Notes under the pieces: generated by a model
Told to the model about the DNA's origin: nothing
The model's database searches: none
Seen by the model: the letters and a program-made list of their open reading frames with translations, nothing else
Origin: Kitasatospora cheerisanensis KCTC 2395
Lineage (GTDB): Bacteria; Actinomycetota; Actinomycetes; Streptomycetales; Streptomycetaceae
DNA length: 64,000 nucleotides
Reading direction: 5' to 3'
Assembly: GCF_000696185.1 (NCBI RefSeq)
Contig: NZ_KK853997.1
Coordinates: forward strand, 1,465,483-1,529,482
Program-made: the position numbers and the translations under genes
Shown here: positions 22,868 to 32,466 of the stretch, in pieces
Position numbering within the stretch: position 1 is the first letter of the stretch
Layout of the letters: every line of letters starts with the position of its first letter

Positions 22868-23520
22868 TTGACCCCCTCGGCGGCGCCCGCCGCCTCCAGC
22901 TCCGCCGACTCCCGGCGCACCGTCAGCATCCGCTGCGCCACCGTCACCAGGCTGCCCGCCGCGACCACCCACAGGGCGATCGGCAGCAGCCACTCGATGT
23001 ACGGCACCCCGAACTTGTGCAGGCCCGCGAAACCGGCCGCCACCAGGCTGATCACCAGCCGCTCGGCCCGCTCCACCAGCCCCGACACGTTCACCGGGAA
23101 GCCCAGCGACTCGCCGCGCGCCTTGGTGTACGACACCACCTGGCCGCTCGCCAGACAGAAGATCGACACCGCGCACAGGATGTCGTTGTCGCCCTTCCCG
23201 GCATACCACATCGCCAGGCCGCCGAAGATCGCCGCGTCGGCGACCCGGTCGAGCGTGGAGTCCAGGAACGCACCCCACTTGCTGGACCGGCCCGCCTGGC
23301 GGGCCATGTTCCCGTCCACCAGGTCGGAGAAGATGAACAGCGTGATGGTGATCGTGCCCCAGAAGAACTCCCCGCGCGGGAAGAACACCAGGGCGCCCGC
23401 CACCGAGCCGGCCGTTCCGATCAGCGTGACCGCATCCGGACTGACACCCCACCGCAGCAGCATCGCCGCGAACGGGGTGAGGACACGTGTGAAGAAGCCA
23501 CGCGCGTACTTGTTGAGCAT
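22864..23520 (-). CDS. CDP-alcohol phosphatidyltransferase (phosphatidylinositol phosphate synthase type)
   Basis: 218-residue integral membrane enzyme. The CDP-alcohol motif D-x2-D-G-x2-A-R-x8-G-x3-D-x3-D is complete: D66, D69, R74, G83, D87, D91. About six hydrophobic segments are present. Actinobacterial homologs (often called PgsA1 or PIPS) join CDP-diacylglycerol with inositol 1-phosphate; context with an acyltransferase and a mannosyltransferase supports this over phosphatidylglycerophosphate synthase. First gene of the coupled lipid operon; start ATG 23518-23520. Confidence 0.9.
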   Translation of the reverse strand: MLNKYARGFFTRVLTPFAAMLLRWGVSPDAVTLIGTAGSVAGALVFFPRGEFFWGTITITLFIFSDLVDGNMARQAGRSSKWGAFLDSTLDRVADAAIFGGLAMWYAGKGDNDILCAVSIFCLASGQVVSYTKARGESLGFPVNVSGLVERAERLVISLVAAGFAGLHKFGVPYIEWLLPIALWVVAAGSLVTVAQRMLTVRRESAELEAAGAAEGVK

Positions 23521-23647
23521 GGCCTTCCGGTCCGCTCCGCTCCTCGGAATGGCACCCGCGAGCCGCTGGCCCGCCGGGCGGCCGCGCGGATGGCCCCGCC
23601 CGGCTGGACAATGGTATCCACGCTGATCGAGCGGCAGGAGGCCAGCC

Positions 23648-25661
23648 ATGCCGGACCGGACAGCCCACTCCCCCAGTACGCCCGCCGACCGACCCGGCCG
23701 GCTCCGCAACATCGCCCTGGTAGGGGCCGGCGGAGCCGGCAAGACCACCCTCGCGGAGGCACTCGCCGTCGCCGCCGGCGCCCTGACCAGGCCGGGCACC
23801 GTCCCCGACGGCACCACCGCCGCCGACTGGGAGGACATCGAGCACCAGCAGCAGCGCTCCGTGCAGTTCGCGCTCCTCCCGCTCCCCTGGCAGGACCTCA
23901 CCGTCAACGTCCTCGACGCGCCCGGCTACGCCGACTTCGCCGGCGAACTGCACGCCGCCCTGCGCGCCGCCGAGGCCGCCGTCTTCGTCCACTCCGCCGC
24001 CGACGAGAGCGTCCCCCGGCCCGTCCGGGCGCTCTGGCAGGAGTGCGAGGAGGCCCGCCTCCCCCGCGCCGTCGCCCTCACCCACCTGAACACCGCCCGG
24101 GTCCGCCTCGACGACGTCCTGCGGATGCTCCAGGACACCCTCGGCACCCCCGACACCGTCCGCCTGCTGCACCACCCCGACCTGCGCGACGGCCACCTGC
24201 ACGGCACCACCGACCTGCTCACCGGCCGCTCGTACGGCAAGCCCGACGACCCCGGCGACCTCGGCGCCGAGCGCGCCCGCCTGATCGAGGCGCTCGCCGG
24301 CGAGGACGACACCCTGATGCAGCGCTACCTGGACGGCGCCGAGCTCGACACCGCCGCCCTCACCGCCGGCCTGCGCCGCGAGATCCTCGCCGGCACCCTG
24401 CACCCCGTCCTCGCCACCGCCCCGACGGCACCGGCTGCGATGCCCTGCTCGACCTGGTCGCCACCGCCTTCCCGTCCCCCGCCGACCGCGCCGACGGCCT
24501 CCCGCCGCCGACCCCGACGCGCCCTTCACCGCCCAGGTCGTCCAGACCGGCGAGGACCCCTACCTCGGCCGCCTCAGCCTGCTGCGGGTCTTCACCGGCA
24601 CCCTGCACCCCGACACCGCCGCCCACCTCCCCGACGGCACCGAGGAACGCCTCACCGCCCTGCACAGCCCCTTCGGCCACCAGCTGCGCCCCGTCCCGCA
24701 GGCCGTCGCCGGCGACCTCGTCACGGTCGCCAAGCTCACCGCGGCCCGCACCGGGGACACCCTCACCGCCGACAGCACCGTGCTGCCGCCCTGGCCGCTG
24801 CCCGAAGCGCTGCTGCCCACCGCCGTCCAGGCCCGCTCCAAGGCCGACGAGGACAAGCTCTCCCAGGCCCTCGGCCGGCTCGCCGCCCAGGACCCGGCGC
24901 TGCGCGTCGAACAGAACCCCGACACCCACCAGCTCGTCCTGTGGTGCACCGGCGAGGCCCACCTCGCCGTCACCCTCGACCGGCTCACCGCCCGGCACGG
25001 CGTCCACGTCGAGACCGTTCCCTACGAGGTCGCGCTCCGGGAGACCTTCGCCGCCCCCGCCAACGGCCACGGACGGCACGTCAAGCAGTCCGGCGGACAC
25101 GGCCAGTACGCGATCTGCGACCTCACCGTCGAACCCCTGCCCGGCGGCGGCTTCGAGTTCGTCGACCGGGTGGTCGGCGGCGCAGTCCCCCGGCACTTCG
25201 TCCCGTCGGTCGAGAAGGGCGTCCGCGCCCAGCTCGCCCACGGCCTGCACGGCCACCCGATGACCGACGTCCGGGTCACCCTCACCGACGGCAAGGCGCA
25301 CTCGGTCGACTCCTCCGACGCCGCCTTCCAGACCGCGGCCCAACTCGCCCTCAAGGAGGCCGCCGACCACACCGAGGTCCGCGTCCTGGAACCCGTCGAC
25401 GAAGTCCGCGTCCTGCTGCCCGACGAGTACCAGGGCGCCGTCCTCACCGACCTGTCCGCACGCCGCGGCCACGTCCTCGGCACCGAGATCGGCGGCCCCG
25501 GCCTGAGCCTGGTCCGCGCCGAGGTCCCCGAACTCGAACTCGCCCGGTACCCGCTCGACCTGCGCTCGCTGTCGCACGGAACCGGCCAGTTCACCCGCAG
25601 CTACCTGCGGCACGCCCCCATGCCCGCCCACCTCGCCGCCCAGTACGCCACCACGGGCTGA
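23648..25661 (+). pseudogene. EF-G-like translation factor (EF-G2 type), frame broken twice as read
   Basis: Encodes an EF-G paralog of 671 residues once repaired. The G domain has the P-loop 'GAGGAGKTT' and G3 'DAPGYADF', but G4 reads 'THLN' in place of NKxD. The frame runs from ATG 23648 (AGGAGG at 23636-23641) to about 24420, moves by one base, continues 'GTGCDALLDLVATAF...', moves again near 24512, and then stays open to 25661 through domains II-V. Adding one C to the C4 runs at 24420-24423 and 24512-24515 restores a continuous protein (2014+2 nt = 672 codons). Mycobacterial EF-G2 is reported to lack ribosome-dependent GTPase activity. Likely intact in the organism, with assembly errors. 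Confidence 0.85.
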
Positions 25662-25677
25662 CGAGGCGTCAGGAGCC

Positions 25678-26100
25678 TCAGGAACGGCGCGGCAGCGCAC
25701 ACGCCTTGGTGCCGCCCGGCATCTGGTCCCGGTGCCGCGCCACCCAGCGGTACAGCACGTCCGCCAGCGGCCGCACCGGCGCCAGCGCCAACAGGCCGCC
25801 CGCCCACGCCCACAGGCCGCCCGAGCGCATCAGCAGCCGCGCCACCGCCTGCGAGCCGCCGTACACCTTGCGGTCCGGCGTGATCCACAGCACCTCGCGG
25901 GACGCCCGCTCCTCCGTCACCTCGCCGCCGGTGAATTCACCCAGCGCCGCCATGTCCGCGAACTGGAACGCCACCGCCTGCCAGCCCGCCGAGGACAGGC
26001 TCTGCCGCGGATAGCGCTCCGCCCACCGCACGCAGCTCGAACAGAACGCGCAATCACCGTCGAAAACCAGCACCGGCTCCGGTGCGAACGCACTCGTCAT
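25678..26100 (-). CDS. DCC-family thiol-disulfide oxidoreductase (DUF393)
   Basis: 140 residues, opening with the family hallmark D-G-D-C-x-x-C (D14, D16, C17, C20) after a short beta strand ('PVLVFDGDCAFCSSC'). The rest alternates helices with 'VLWITPDRKVYGGSQAVARLL' and ends 'YRWVARHRDQMPGG', as in DUF393 proteins. Probably a redox-active, thioredoxin-fold-related protein; no substrate is known. Convergent with the EF-G-like gene with 16 bp between stops. Confidence 0.87.
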   Translation of the reverse strand: MTSAFAPEPVLVFDGDCAFCSSCVRWAERYPRQSLSSAGWQAVAFQFADMAALGEFTGGEVTEERASREVLWITPDRKVYGGSQAVARLLMRSGGLWAWAGGLLALAPVRPLADVLYRWVARHRDQMPGGTKACALPRRS

Positions 26101-26289
26101 ACCGCGATCCTCTCGCCCGCCCGCACCCGCGGGCAAACCGGGTGCGTCGAAGTCCCCACGACGGGGCAACATTCCCCCGAAACCGCCGCGCACGGCCGAG
26201 ATGTGACCCAGGATCAGCTGATGATCCGCACAGGCGCGCCGCCGCGCGGTAACCTGCCGCAGACCATCAGGGGAGGAGGAGCTGCTCAG

Positions 26290-27933
26290 GTGACTCAGCT
26301 CGACATGACGCCGGGCGCACAGGTACCACGGACGGACGTCGGTCATCAGACCGCGGTCACCCAGGCGTTCTCCTCCGCCGCCTACCGCACCGGCGACTAC
26401 AACGAACTCGAGGCGCTCGCCGGAGTGAGCGTCAAGAAGGGCAAGTTCGCGCTGTTCCGGCCCAGTGCCGGCGAGGCGTTCAGCCGCGCCCTGATCGACC
26501 GCACCCTCGGCGGCGGCCGCAAGCCCATCGTGCCCTCGCACGGCACCGACATCCGCATGGTCGTCGAGCACTGCCTCGCCGCCCAGGACCTGCGCGAGGC
26601 CCGCGACCGCCGGCTCGCCACCCTCAGCGCCGTCTGCGGCGTGCTCTTCCTGCCCGGCACGCTGATCTGGCTCGCCGCGTACCAGGCCCGCGCCTGGCTC
26701 GGCACGAAGAAGTCCGCCGCCCGGGACGGCTTCATCGGCACCCTGGCCCTGCTCGCCGCCGTCGCGCTGACGCTGTTCCTGCTGGTCCGGCCGCCGGCCG
26801 ACGGCCTGCTCGGACTGTACTGCCGGGTGGTGATGCTCGGCCCGGTCGTCGGCTGGTACCTCGCCAAGCGCACCGTGGTCACCTCCGTCATGCAGCAGCG
26901 CGCCCGCTGGGGCGACCTGGTCGGCGGCAGCCCGGTCGCCGCGGTCGTCCCCAAGGCCGTCCCGAAGGACCACCTCGACAAGAAGGCCAACGAGCTCAAG
27001 GCCGGACTCGACCGCCTCACCAACGAGCAGCGCACCAACGTCCAGCACTACGCCGGCCCCAAGGGCATCCTCGGCATCGGCGCCCGCTGGGCCGAGTGGT
27101 CGCTGCGCGAGGACCTCCGCCCCGCCGAGGGCCACCCCGACTTCCGCAGCTTCCACGTCTGGGACCTCGCCCGCCGGATCACCGACCGCCTCGGCGCGCT
27201 CAGCGGCAGCGACGTCCCCAACGGCGGCCTGCCCAAGCCCCAGATCAGCCACTGGGTGGTGCTCGACACCGGCGAGGGCGCCGACGAGATCGGCCGCCCC
27301 TCCGGCGCCGACATGGACGGTGACCGGATGCGCGACTTCGCCGTCCAGGAAGTCGCCAACAAGCAGAGCGTCGGCACCGACACCCGGCACCGCATCGCCG
27401 TCCAATTCGTGCTGCACAAGGGCCAGTTGGTCACCACCGTGGTGGTCAGCATCATGGTCCTGTCGCACAGCCTGCAGGTCACCGCGACCGCGCACGCCCT
27501 CGGCCCGATCGCCGGCTACTTCACCGGGAAGCCCAAGACCCCCGAGAAGGACGTCCCCAAGACCCTCCGGTTCTGGGAGAACCGCACCGTCCAACTCCCC
27601 GTCGTCACCGACGACGAGATCGTCCGGCAGGCCGTCCGCGCCCCGTTCCACAAGGTCCCCGGTCTGCAGAAGTGGCTCGGCGGCTCCATCGGCCTCCCCG
27701 AACCCCTCTGCCTGCGCCAGGCCTGGGCCGACCCGACCTGGAACAGCCGCTTCAAGTCCGACGACGCGCTCTACATCCCCACCCCCGTGGTCGGCCTGAT
27801 CCACGCCGCGGTGGTCGAGTTCCTCGACGAGCACGACGTCGCCACCGACCGGATCGCCAACCGCTCCAACATCATCCGCGCCGAGATGCAGGGCAGCCGC
27901 CCCTTCCGCGCCGACAAGTACGACGCCGGGTAG
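26290..27933 (+). CDS. Unknown membrane protein, 547 residues
   Basis: Not recognised. A GTG start with GGGAGGAGGAG nearby (26271-26280) yields 547 residues. Residues 1-105 are soluble; hydrophobic segments follow at about 112-132, 148-167 and 172-192, then a large soluble region (195-370), another hydrophobic stretch at about 378-410 and a soluble tail. There is no signal peptide, P-loop, zinc motif or known catalytic signature. A 6-bp inverted repeat (GGATCA-5-TGATCC, 26211-26227) lies upstream. It is monocistronic, ending at an unusually long hairpin. Homologs in Streptomyces are expected but their role is unknown to me. Confidence 0.8.
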   Translation: MTQLDMTPGAQVPRTDVGHQTAVTQAFSSAAYRTGDYNELEALAGVSVKKGKFALFRPSAGEAFSRALIDRTLGGGRKPIVPSHGTDIRMVVEHCLAAQDLREARDRRLATLSAVCGVLFLPGTLIWLAAYQARAWLGTKKSAARDGFIGTLALLAAVALTLFLLVRPPADGLLGLYCRVVMLGPVVGWYLAKRTVVTSVMQQRARWGDLVGGSPVAAVVPKAVPKDHLDKKANELKAGLDRLTNEQRTNVQHYAGPKGILGIGARWAEWSLREDLRPAEGHPDFRSFHVWDLARRITDRLGALSGSDVPNGGLPKPQISHWVVLDTGEGADEIGRPSGADMDGDRMRDFAVQEVANKQSVGTDTRHRIAVQFVLHKGQLVTTVVVSIMVLSHSLQVTATAHALGPIAGYFTGKPKTPEKDVPKTLRFWENRTVQLPVVTDDEIVRQAVRAPFHKVPGLQKWLGGSIGLPEPLCLRQAWADPTWNSRFKSDDALYIPTPVVGLIHAAVVEFLDEHDVATDRIANRSNIIRAEMQGSRPFRADKYDAG

Positions 27934-27945
27934 GCCCGCCGGCAG

Positions 27946-28000
27946 GTGACGCGGCAGGGGCCGTGCGGGAGTCGCTCCCGCACGGCCCCTGCCGCGTCAC
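27946..28000. terminator. Very long bidirectional terminator hairpin
   Basis: Perfect 26-bp inverted repeat (27946-27971 with 27975-28000) with a 3-base TCG loop, between the convergent membrane-protein gene (plus) and HIT gene (minus). Confidence 0.88.
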
Positions 28001-28012
28001 GTGCTCACCGCG

Positions 28013-28558
28013 TCAGGCCGGCCACACCTCGGCCAGCACCTTCCGGGTGTCCGCCAGCAGCTGCGGCAGCACCTTCGTGTGCCCCACCACCGGCATGAAG
28101 TTGGTGTCCCCGCCCCAGCGCGGCACCACGTGCTGGTGCAGGTGCGCCGCGATGCCCGCGCCCGCCGCCGCACCCTGGTTCATCCCGATGTTGAACCCGT
28201 GCGCCCCCGACGCCGCCCGCAGCGCCGTCATCGCCTTCTTGGTGAACTCCCCGAGCTCGGCCGTCTCCGGCCCGTCCAGCTCGGTGTAGTCCGCGACGTG
28301 CCGGTACGGCACCACCATCAAGTGCCCGCCGTTGTACGGGTACAGGTTCAGCACCGCGAACACCGACTCGCCGCGCTGCACGATCAGCCCGTCCTCGTCG
28401 CTCAGCTTCGGGATCGAGCAGAACGGGCAACCGTCGTCCGGAGCCGGGCCGGTGGGCTTGTTCTCGCCCTGGATGTACGCCATCCGATGAGGTGTCCACA
28501 GGCGACGGAAGCCGTCCGGCTCCCCCACGCCCCGCTGCAGTTCCGGCTCACTCGTCAT
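28013..28558 (-). CDS. HIT domain nucleotide-binding/hydrolase protein
   Basis: 181-residue histidine-triad protein. H139-L-H141-Q-H143-V-V is the H-x-H-x-H-x-x active site, preceded by 'GFNIGMNQGAAAGAGIAAH'. A C-P-F-C pair at residues 44-47 resembles the zinc-binding CxxC of Rv2613c/AP4A phosphorylase-type HIT proteins. Such proteins cleave dinucleoside polyphosphates or AMP conjugates. The ATG at 28556-28558 ('TSEPELQRG') is preferred to one eight codons upstream. It follows thrS on the minus strand; in actinomycetes this HIT gene is commonly next to thrS. Confidence 0.9.
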   Translation of the reverse strand: MTSEPELQRGVGEPDGFRRLWTPHRMAYIQGENKPTGPAPDDGCPFCSIPKLSDEDGLIVQRGESVFAVLNLYPYNGGHLMVVPYRHVADYTELDGPETAELGEFTKKAMTALRAASGAHGFNIGMNQGAAAGAGIAAHLHQHVVPRWGGDTNFMPVVGHTKVLPQLLADTRKVLAEVWPA

Positions 28559-28599
28559 GCCCGCCAGCATAAGCGCCGCCACACCTCGCGAACCAAGCA

Positions 28600-28635
28600 G
28601 TGCGGGGCGGACTCCCGGAGGAGCCTGCCCCGCAC
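28600..28635 (-). terminator. Hairpin after thrS
   Basis: 9-bp GC stem (28600-28608 with 28627-28635) enclosing a second short stem, 24 bp beyond the thrS stop on the minus strand and before the HIT gene. Confidence 0.55.
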
Positions 28636-28658
28636 GTCGATCTCGGTTGCCCCGGGCG

Positions 28659-30638
28659 TCAGACCTGGACCCGGCTCCGCACCGCCTCGACGATCTCGGC
28701 GATCGCCTGGTCGCGCGGCACGCCGTTCTTCTGCTCGCCGTTGCGGTACCGGAAGGACACCGCGCCGGCCTCGACGTCGTCGTTGCCCGCGATCAGCATG
28801 TACGGCACCTTGCTGCGCTGGGCGTTGCGGATCTTCTTCTGCATCCGGTCGTCCGAGGTGTCCACGTCCACCCGGATCCCGTGCTTCTTCAACTCGGCCG
28901 CCACGTCGAGCAGGTACGGCACGTGCTCGTCGGTGATCGGGATGCCGGTCACGGTGACGGGGGCCAGCCACGGCGGCATGGCGCCCGCGTAGTGCTCCAG
29001 CAGCACCGCGAAGAAGCGCTCGATCGAGCCGAACAGCGCACGGTGGATCATCACCGGCCGCTGCCGCGAGCCGTCGGCCGAGGTGTACTCGAGCTCGAAG
29101 CGCTCCGGCAGGTTGAAGTCGAGCTGGATGGTCGACATCTGCCAGGTGCGGCCGATCGCGTCCCGCGCCTGGACCGAGATCTTCGGGCCGTAGAAGGCCG
29201 CGCCGCCCGGGTCCGGCACCAGCGGCAGGCCCTGCTTCTCGGCCACGCCGGCGAGGACCGCGGTGGCCTCCTCCCACGCGTCGTCCGACCCGACGAACTT
29301 CTCCGGGTCCTTGGTGGACAGCTCCAAGTAGAAGTCGTTCAGGCCGTAGTCGCGCAGCAGGCCCAGGACGAAGGTCAGCGTCCGGTCCAGCTCCTCGGCC
29401 ATCTGCTCGCGGGTGCAGTAGATGTGCGCGTCGTCCTGCGTGAAGCCGCGGGCGCGGGTCAGGCCGTGCACCACGCCGGACTTCTCGTACCGGTACACGG
29501 TGCCGAACTCGAAGAGGCGCAGCGGCAGTTCACGGTACGAGCGGCCGCGCGCGTCGAAGATCAGGTTGTGCATCGGGCAGTTCATGGGCTTGAGGTAGTA
29601 GTCCGTGCCCTCGTCGAGCTGCATGGGGGGGTACATGCCGTCGGCGTACCAGTCGAGGTGGCCGCTGGTCTCGAACAGCTTCCCCTTGGTGGCGTGCGGG
29701 GTGTAGACGAACTCGTAGCCCTCTTCCTCGTGCCGCTTGCGCGAGTAGTCCTCCATGGTGCGGCGGATGATGCCGCCCTTGGGGTGGAAGACGGCGAGGC
29801 CGGAGCCGATCTGCTCGGGGATGGAGAACAGGTCGAGCTCGGTGCCGAGCTTGCGGTGGTCGCGCTTGGCGGCCTCCTCGAGGAAGTCGAGGTGGGCCTT
29901 CAGCTCGTCCTTGGTGGGCCACGCGGTGCCGTAGAGGCGCTGCAGCATCGGGTTCTTCTCGCTGCCGCGCCAGTACGCGGCGGCGGAGCGCATCAGCTTG
30001 AACGCCGGGATGTGCCGGGTGCTGGGCAGGTGCGGGCCGCGGCAGAGGTCGCCCCAGCAGACCTCGCCGGTCTTCGGGTCGACGTTGTCGTAGATGGTGA
30101 GTTCGCCGGCGCCGACCTCGACGTCGGCGCCCTCGCCGGCGGTGGCGGCGGAGCCCTTGAGGCCGATCAGCTCCAGCTTGTAGGGCTCCTTGGCGAGCTC
30201 CTCGCGGGCGGCCTCGTCGGTGACCACGCGGCGGGAGAACTTCTGCCCCCGCTTGATGATCTCCTGCATCTTCTTCTCGATGGTCTTGAGGTCGTCCGGG
30301 TGGAACGGCTTCTCGACGTCGAAGTCGTAGTAGAAGCCGTCGCGGACGGGCGGGCCGATGCCGAGCTTGGCCTCCGGGAAGACCTGCTGGACGGCCTGGG
30401 CCATCACGTGCGCGGTGGAGTGCCGCAGGATGTCGAGGCCGTCGGGGCTGGAGATCTCGACGGGCTCGACCTCGTCGCCGTCCTGGACGGCGTAGGCGAG
30501 GTCCTTGAGCTGGCCGCCGACGCGGGCGGCGATCACGGCGCGGTCGTCGGCGAAGAGCTCGGCGGCCGTAGTGCCCGTGGTCACCACGCGCTCTTCCCGA
30601 TCGGGTTCGCGGTTGATGATGATCCGGACGTCCGTCAC
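28659..30638 (-). CDS. thrS: Threonine--tRNA ligase
   Basis: 659-residue class II synthetase. It has an N-terminal TGS domain (about 1-65), then the editing domain with '[17 protein letters not shown]' (the HxxxH metal motif), the catalytic core with '[10 protein letters not shown]', '[24 protein letters not shown]' and '[17 protein letters not shown]', and a C-terminal anticodon domain. The GTG start at 30636-30638 gives the normal length. Its upstream 258 bp is shared with the divergent exonuclease gene; no T-box structure was recognised. Confidence 0.97.
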   Translation of the reverse strand: MTDVRIIINREPDREERVVTTGTTAAELFADDRAVIAARVGGQLKDLAYAVQDGDEVEPVEISSPDGLDILRHSTAHVMAQAVQQVFPEAKLGIGPPVRDGFYYDFDVEKPFHPDDLKTIEKKMQEIIKRGQKFSRRVVTDEAAREELAKEPYKLELIGLKGSAATAGEGADVEVGAGELTIYDNVDPKTGEVCWGDLCRGPHLPSTRHIPAFKLMRSAAAYWRGSEKNPMLQRLYGTAWPTKDELKAHLDFLEEAAKRDHRKLGTELDLFSIPEQIGSGLAVFHPKGGIIRRTMEDYSRKRHEEEGYEFVYTPHATKGKLFETSGHLDWYADGMYPPMQLDEGTDYYLKPMNCPMHNLIFDARGRSYRELPLRLFEFGTVYRYEKSGVVHGLTRARGFTQDDAHIYCTREQMAEELDRTLTFVLGLLRDYGLNDFYLELSTKDPEKFVGSDDAWEEATAVLAGVAEKQGLPLVPDPGGAAFYGPKISVQARDAIGRTWQMSTIQLDFNLPERFELEYTSADGSRQRPVMIHRALFGSIERFFAVLLEHYAGAMPPWLAPVTVTGIPITDEHVPYLLDVAAELKKHGIRVDVDTSDDRMQKKIRNAQRSKVPYMLIAGNDDVEAGAVSFRYRNGEQKNGVPRDQAIAEIVEAVRSRVQV

Positions 30639-30896
30639 CGGTCTCTCCTGACGTTCTGGCTATGGGGTGCAGCACGACCGCTGCGTTGTGCATGGTACCG
30701 AGCCGGGCCCGGTACCCGTTGCCAAGGGCCGCGGCGGCCCCGGTGATCGTTCGGTCACTTTCTGCCACAAAGGGGGCGCTCCGCACGGTTGACCGTCCGT
30801 CAACTGCGGTATCACTTGGACACGGCGCGGCGCCCCACTGGTCCTCGGTGGGAGCGCCGCCCGGCAAAGGGACCGCGCGGCGTCTGAGGGGGCGTC

Positions 30897-31670
30897 ATGC
30901 AACAGCTCCGTTCCTGGTACCAGGGTCCGTTGGCGTCCTTCGACACCGAGACGACGGGTGTGGACGTCGAGCGGGACCGCATCGTCTCGGCCGCCCTGGT
31001 GCTGCAGTCCGGCCCGGGCGGGGCGGCCAACGTCCGCAGCTGGCTGGCGAATCCGGGCGTGCCCATCCCCGAGCAGGCCCGGGCGGTGCACGGCATCTCC
31101 GACGACCACGTGCGCGCCAACGGCCGCCCGCCGCGGGCGGTCGCGGTGGAGGTGGCGCTCGCCCTGGCCGAGCAGTCCCGCGCGGGCGTGCCGCTGGTGG
31201 TGATGAACGCGCCGTACGACCTGACGCTGCTGGACCGGGAGTTGCGCCGGCACGGGGCCGGTTCGCTGACGGAGGTGCTGGGCGGCGCGGAGCTGCTGGT
31301 GCTCGATCCGCGGGTGCTGGACAAGCAGTTGGACCGCTACCGCAAGGGCCGCCGCACCCTGACCGACCTGTGCGCGCACTACGGCGTCCCGCTGCTCGGC
31401 GCGCACGACGCGGCGGCGGACGCGCTGGCCGCAATGGAGTTGGTGCGCGCGGTGGCCGCGCGGCACTCGCAGCGGCTGGGCGGAATGTCCCCGGCGGAGC
31501 TGCACCTGCGGCAGGCGATGTGGCACGCGGCACAGGCACGCGGGCTGGAGCGCTGGTTCGAGCGGGCGGGCACCCCGGAGCGGGTGGACACGGCCTGGCC
31601 GATGCGGCCGGCCCGCTGCCGCTGCGGCGAACGCCTGGAGCCGGGCCACGCCTGCGAGTTGGCGGCCTGA
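30897..31670 (+). CDS. DnaQ-like 3'-5' exonuclease domain protein
   Basis: 257-residue DEDDh exonuclease. ExoI is 'FDTETTGVD', followed by 'VHGISDDHVRANG'; ExoII is 'VMNAPYDLTLLDREL' and ExoIII 'GAHDAAADALAAMELV' (H-x-A-x-x-D). The C-terminus carries 'CRCGERLEPGHAC', a cysteine/histidine cluster that may bind zinc. Stand-alone proteins of this type may proofread or process nucleic acids; the specific role is unknown. ATG start at 30897. It ends at the hairpin 31693-31732. Confidence 0.88.
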   Translation: MQQLRSWYQGPLASFDTETTGVDVERDRIVSAALVLQSGPGGAANVRSWLANPGVPIPEQARAVHGISDDHVRANGRPPRAVAVEVALALAEQSRAGVPLVVMNAPYDLTLLDRELRRHGAGSLTEVLGGAELLVLDPRVLDKQLDRYRKGRRTLTDLCAHYGVPLLGAHDAAADALAAMELVRAVAARHSQRLGGMSPAELHLRQAMWHAAQARGLERWFERAGTPERVDTAWPMRPARCRCGERLEPGHACELAA

Positions 31671-31692
31671 CGGCCCGGCCGGGAACGGCGGA

Positions 31693-31732
31693 ACGACGAA
31701 GGCCCCGACCTGGTGGTCGGGGCCTTCGTCGT
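31693..31732. terminator. Bidirectional terminator, exonuclease gene / tRNA-Val
   Basis: Perfect 18-bp stem (31693-31710 with 31715-31732) and TGGT loop, between the plus-strand exonuclease gene and the minus-strand tRNA-Val. Confidence 0.85.
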
Positions 31733-31740
31733 GTGCTCGG

Positions 31741-31812
31741 TGGGCGATACTGGGATCGAACCAGTGACCCCTTCGGTGTGAACGAAGTGCTCTCCCGCTG
31801 AGCTAATCGCCC
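31741..31812 (-). tRNA. tRNA-Val(CAC)
   Basis: 72-nt cloverleaf on the minus strand: acceptor GGGCGAT/ATCGCCC, D-arm with 'AGCTCAGCGGGAGAGC', anticodon stem CTTCG/CGAAG with loop TTCACAC (anticodon CAC, reads GUG), T-arm with GGTTCGATCC, discriminator A. CCA is not encoded. Identical to the copy at 31997-32068. Confidence 0.95.
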
Positions 31813-31938
31813 GGGCAACGAGATGAACAGTAGCACCACTTGGGCCCGCGGATCCAATCCGTTCCCCGACGGCCCCCCAGTTCCCGTACCGGGCACGCCC
31901 GCTGAATGTCCGTCAGAACTCCGGCCGGGGAACGCGGA

Positions 31939-31987
31939 AAAGGCGCAGGGCCCCGACCTGATAAACAAGTCGGGGCCCTGCGCCTTT
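31939..31987 (-). terminator. Terminator of the upstream tRNA-Val(CAC)
   Basis: 19-bp perfect stem (31939-31957 with 31969-31987) with an 11-base A-rich loop, between the two tRNA-Val genes; each tRNA therefore probably has its own transcript. Confidence 0.8.
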
Positions 31988-31996
31988 GCATTCCGG

Positions 31997-32068
31997 TGGG
32001 CGATACTGGGATCGAACCAGTGACCCCTTCGGTGTGAACGAAGTGCTCTCCCGCTGAGCTAATCGCCC
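31997..32068 (-). tRNA. tRNA-Val(CAC), second copy
   Basis: 72-nt cloverleaf, base-for-base the same as the copy at 31741-31812 (anticodon CAC in loop TTCACAC). The flanks differ, so the duplication is confined to the mature tRNA. Confidence 0.95.
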
Positions 32069-32466
32069 GGCTGCAGGGAAAACATTACCCCATCCGCGCG
32101 GGTGCTCCGACCACCCCGCCCCCTCGTCGCGCCCGGCCCCGCCCCGGCTCCCCGACCAGCAGCGTCGGCGGGTCGGCGGCGGGGCCGCGGGACGGCCGGT
32201 GCTCCGGGCGGGGCCGGCGGCGGCAGGTTCGTGCGTTCCTCCAGCCGCCGGGGAGCCGGTCCGGTGCGACCGCCGGTAATCCCCTGCCGTTACCGGCCCG
32301 GCCGGTGCCCGGGCGGGCCGTTCGGGGGATTCCGCAATGCGCCGGAAGGGGTACGACTCGCACCGGAATCGGGACAGACGGGTTTACACCGGGCTTTCAG
32401 GTGGGATGGTCCGTTCGCCGACGTGCGATTCCCCGAGCGCACACTGAGCGAAAGGCCCTGGCGCTT
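32069..32466 (+). other. ssgB upstream region without a gene
   Basis: 398 bp with no plausible coding frame. The last 90 bp contain the putative stress/development sigma promoter described at 32382-32407 and a weak Shine-Dalgarno (GAAAGG) before ssgB. The first part carries the promoter of tRNA-Val on the other strand; nothing else was recognised. Confidence 0.5.
32382..32407 (+). promoter_or_regulatory. Putative SigH/SigB-type promoter of ssgB
   Basis: GTTT at 32382-32385 and GGGAT at 32403-32407, separated by 17 bases, resemble the GTTT...GGGTAT consensus of streptomycete SigB/SigH. ssgB of S. coelicolor is reported to be SigH-dependent. Spacing is one base longer than usual, so this is an inference. 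Confidence 0.45.

Noticed and set aside
24420-24515. Programmed ribosomal frameshifting in the EF-G-like gene
   Set aside because: Two shifts in the same direction 90 bases apart at plain C4 runs, no slippery heptamer or RF2-like stop signal, and the same defect in four unrelated genes.
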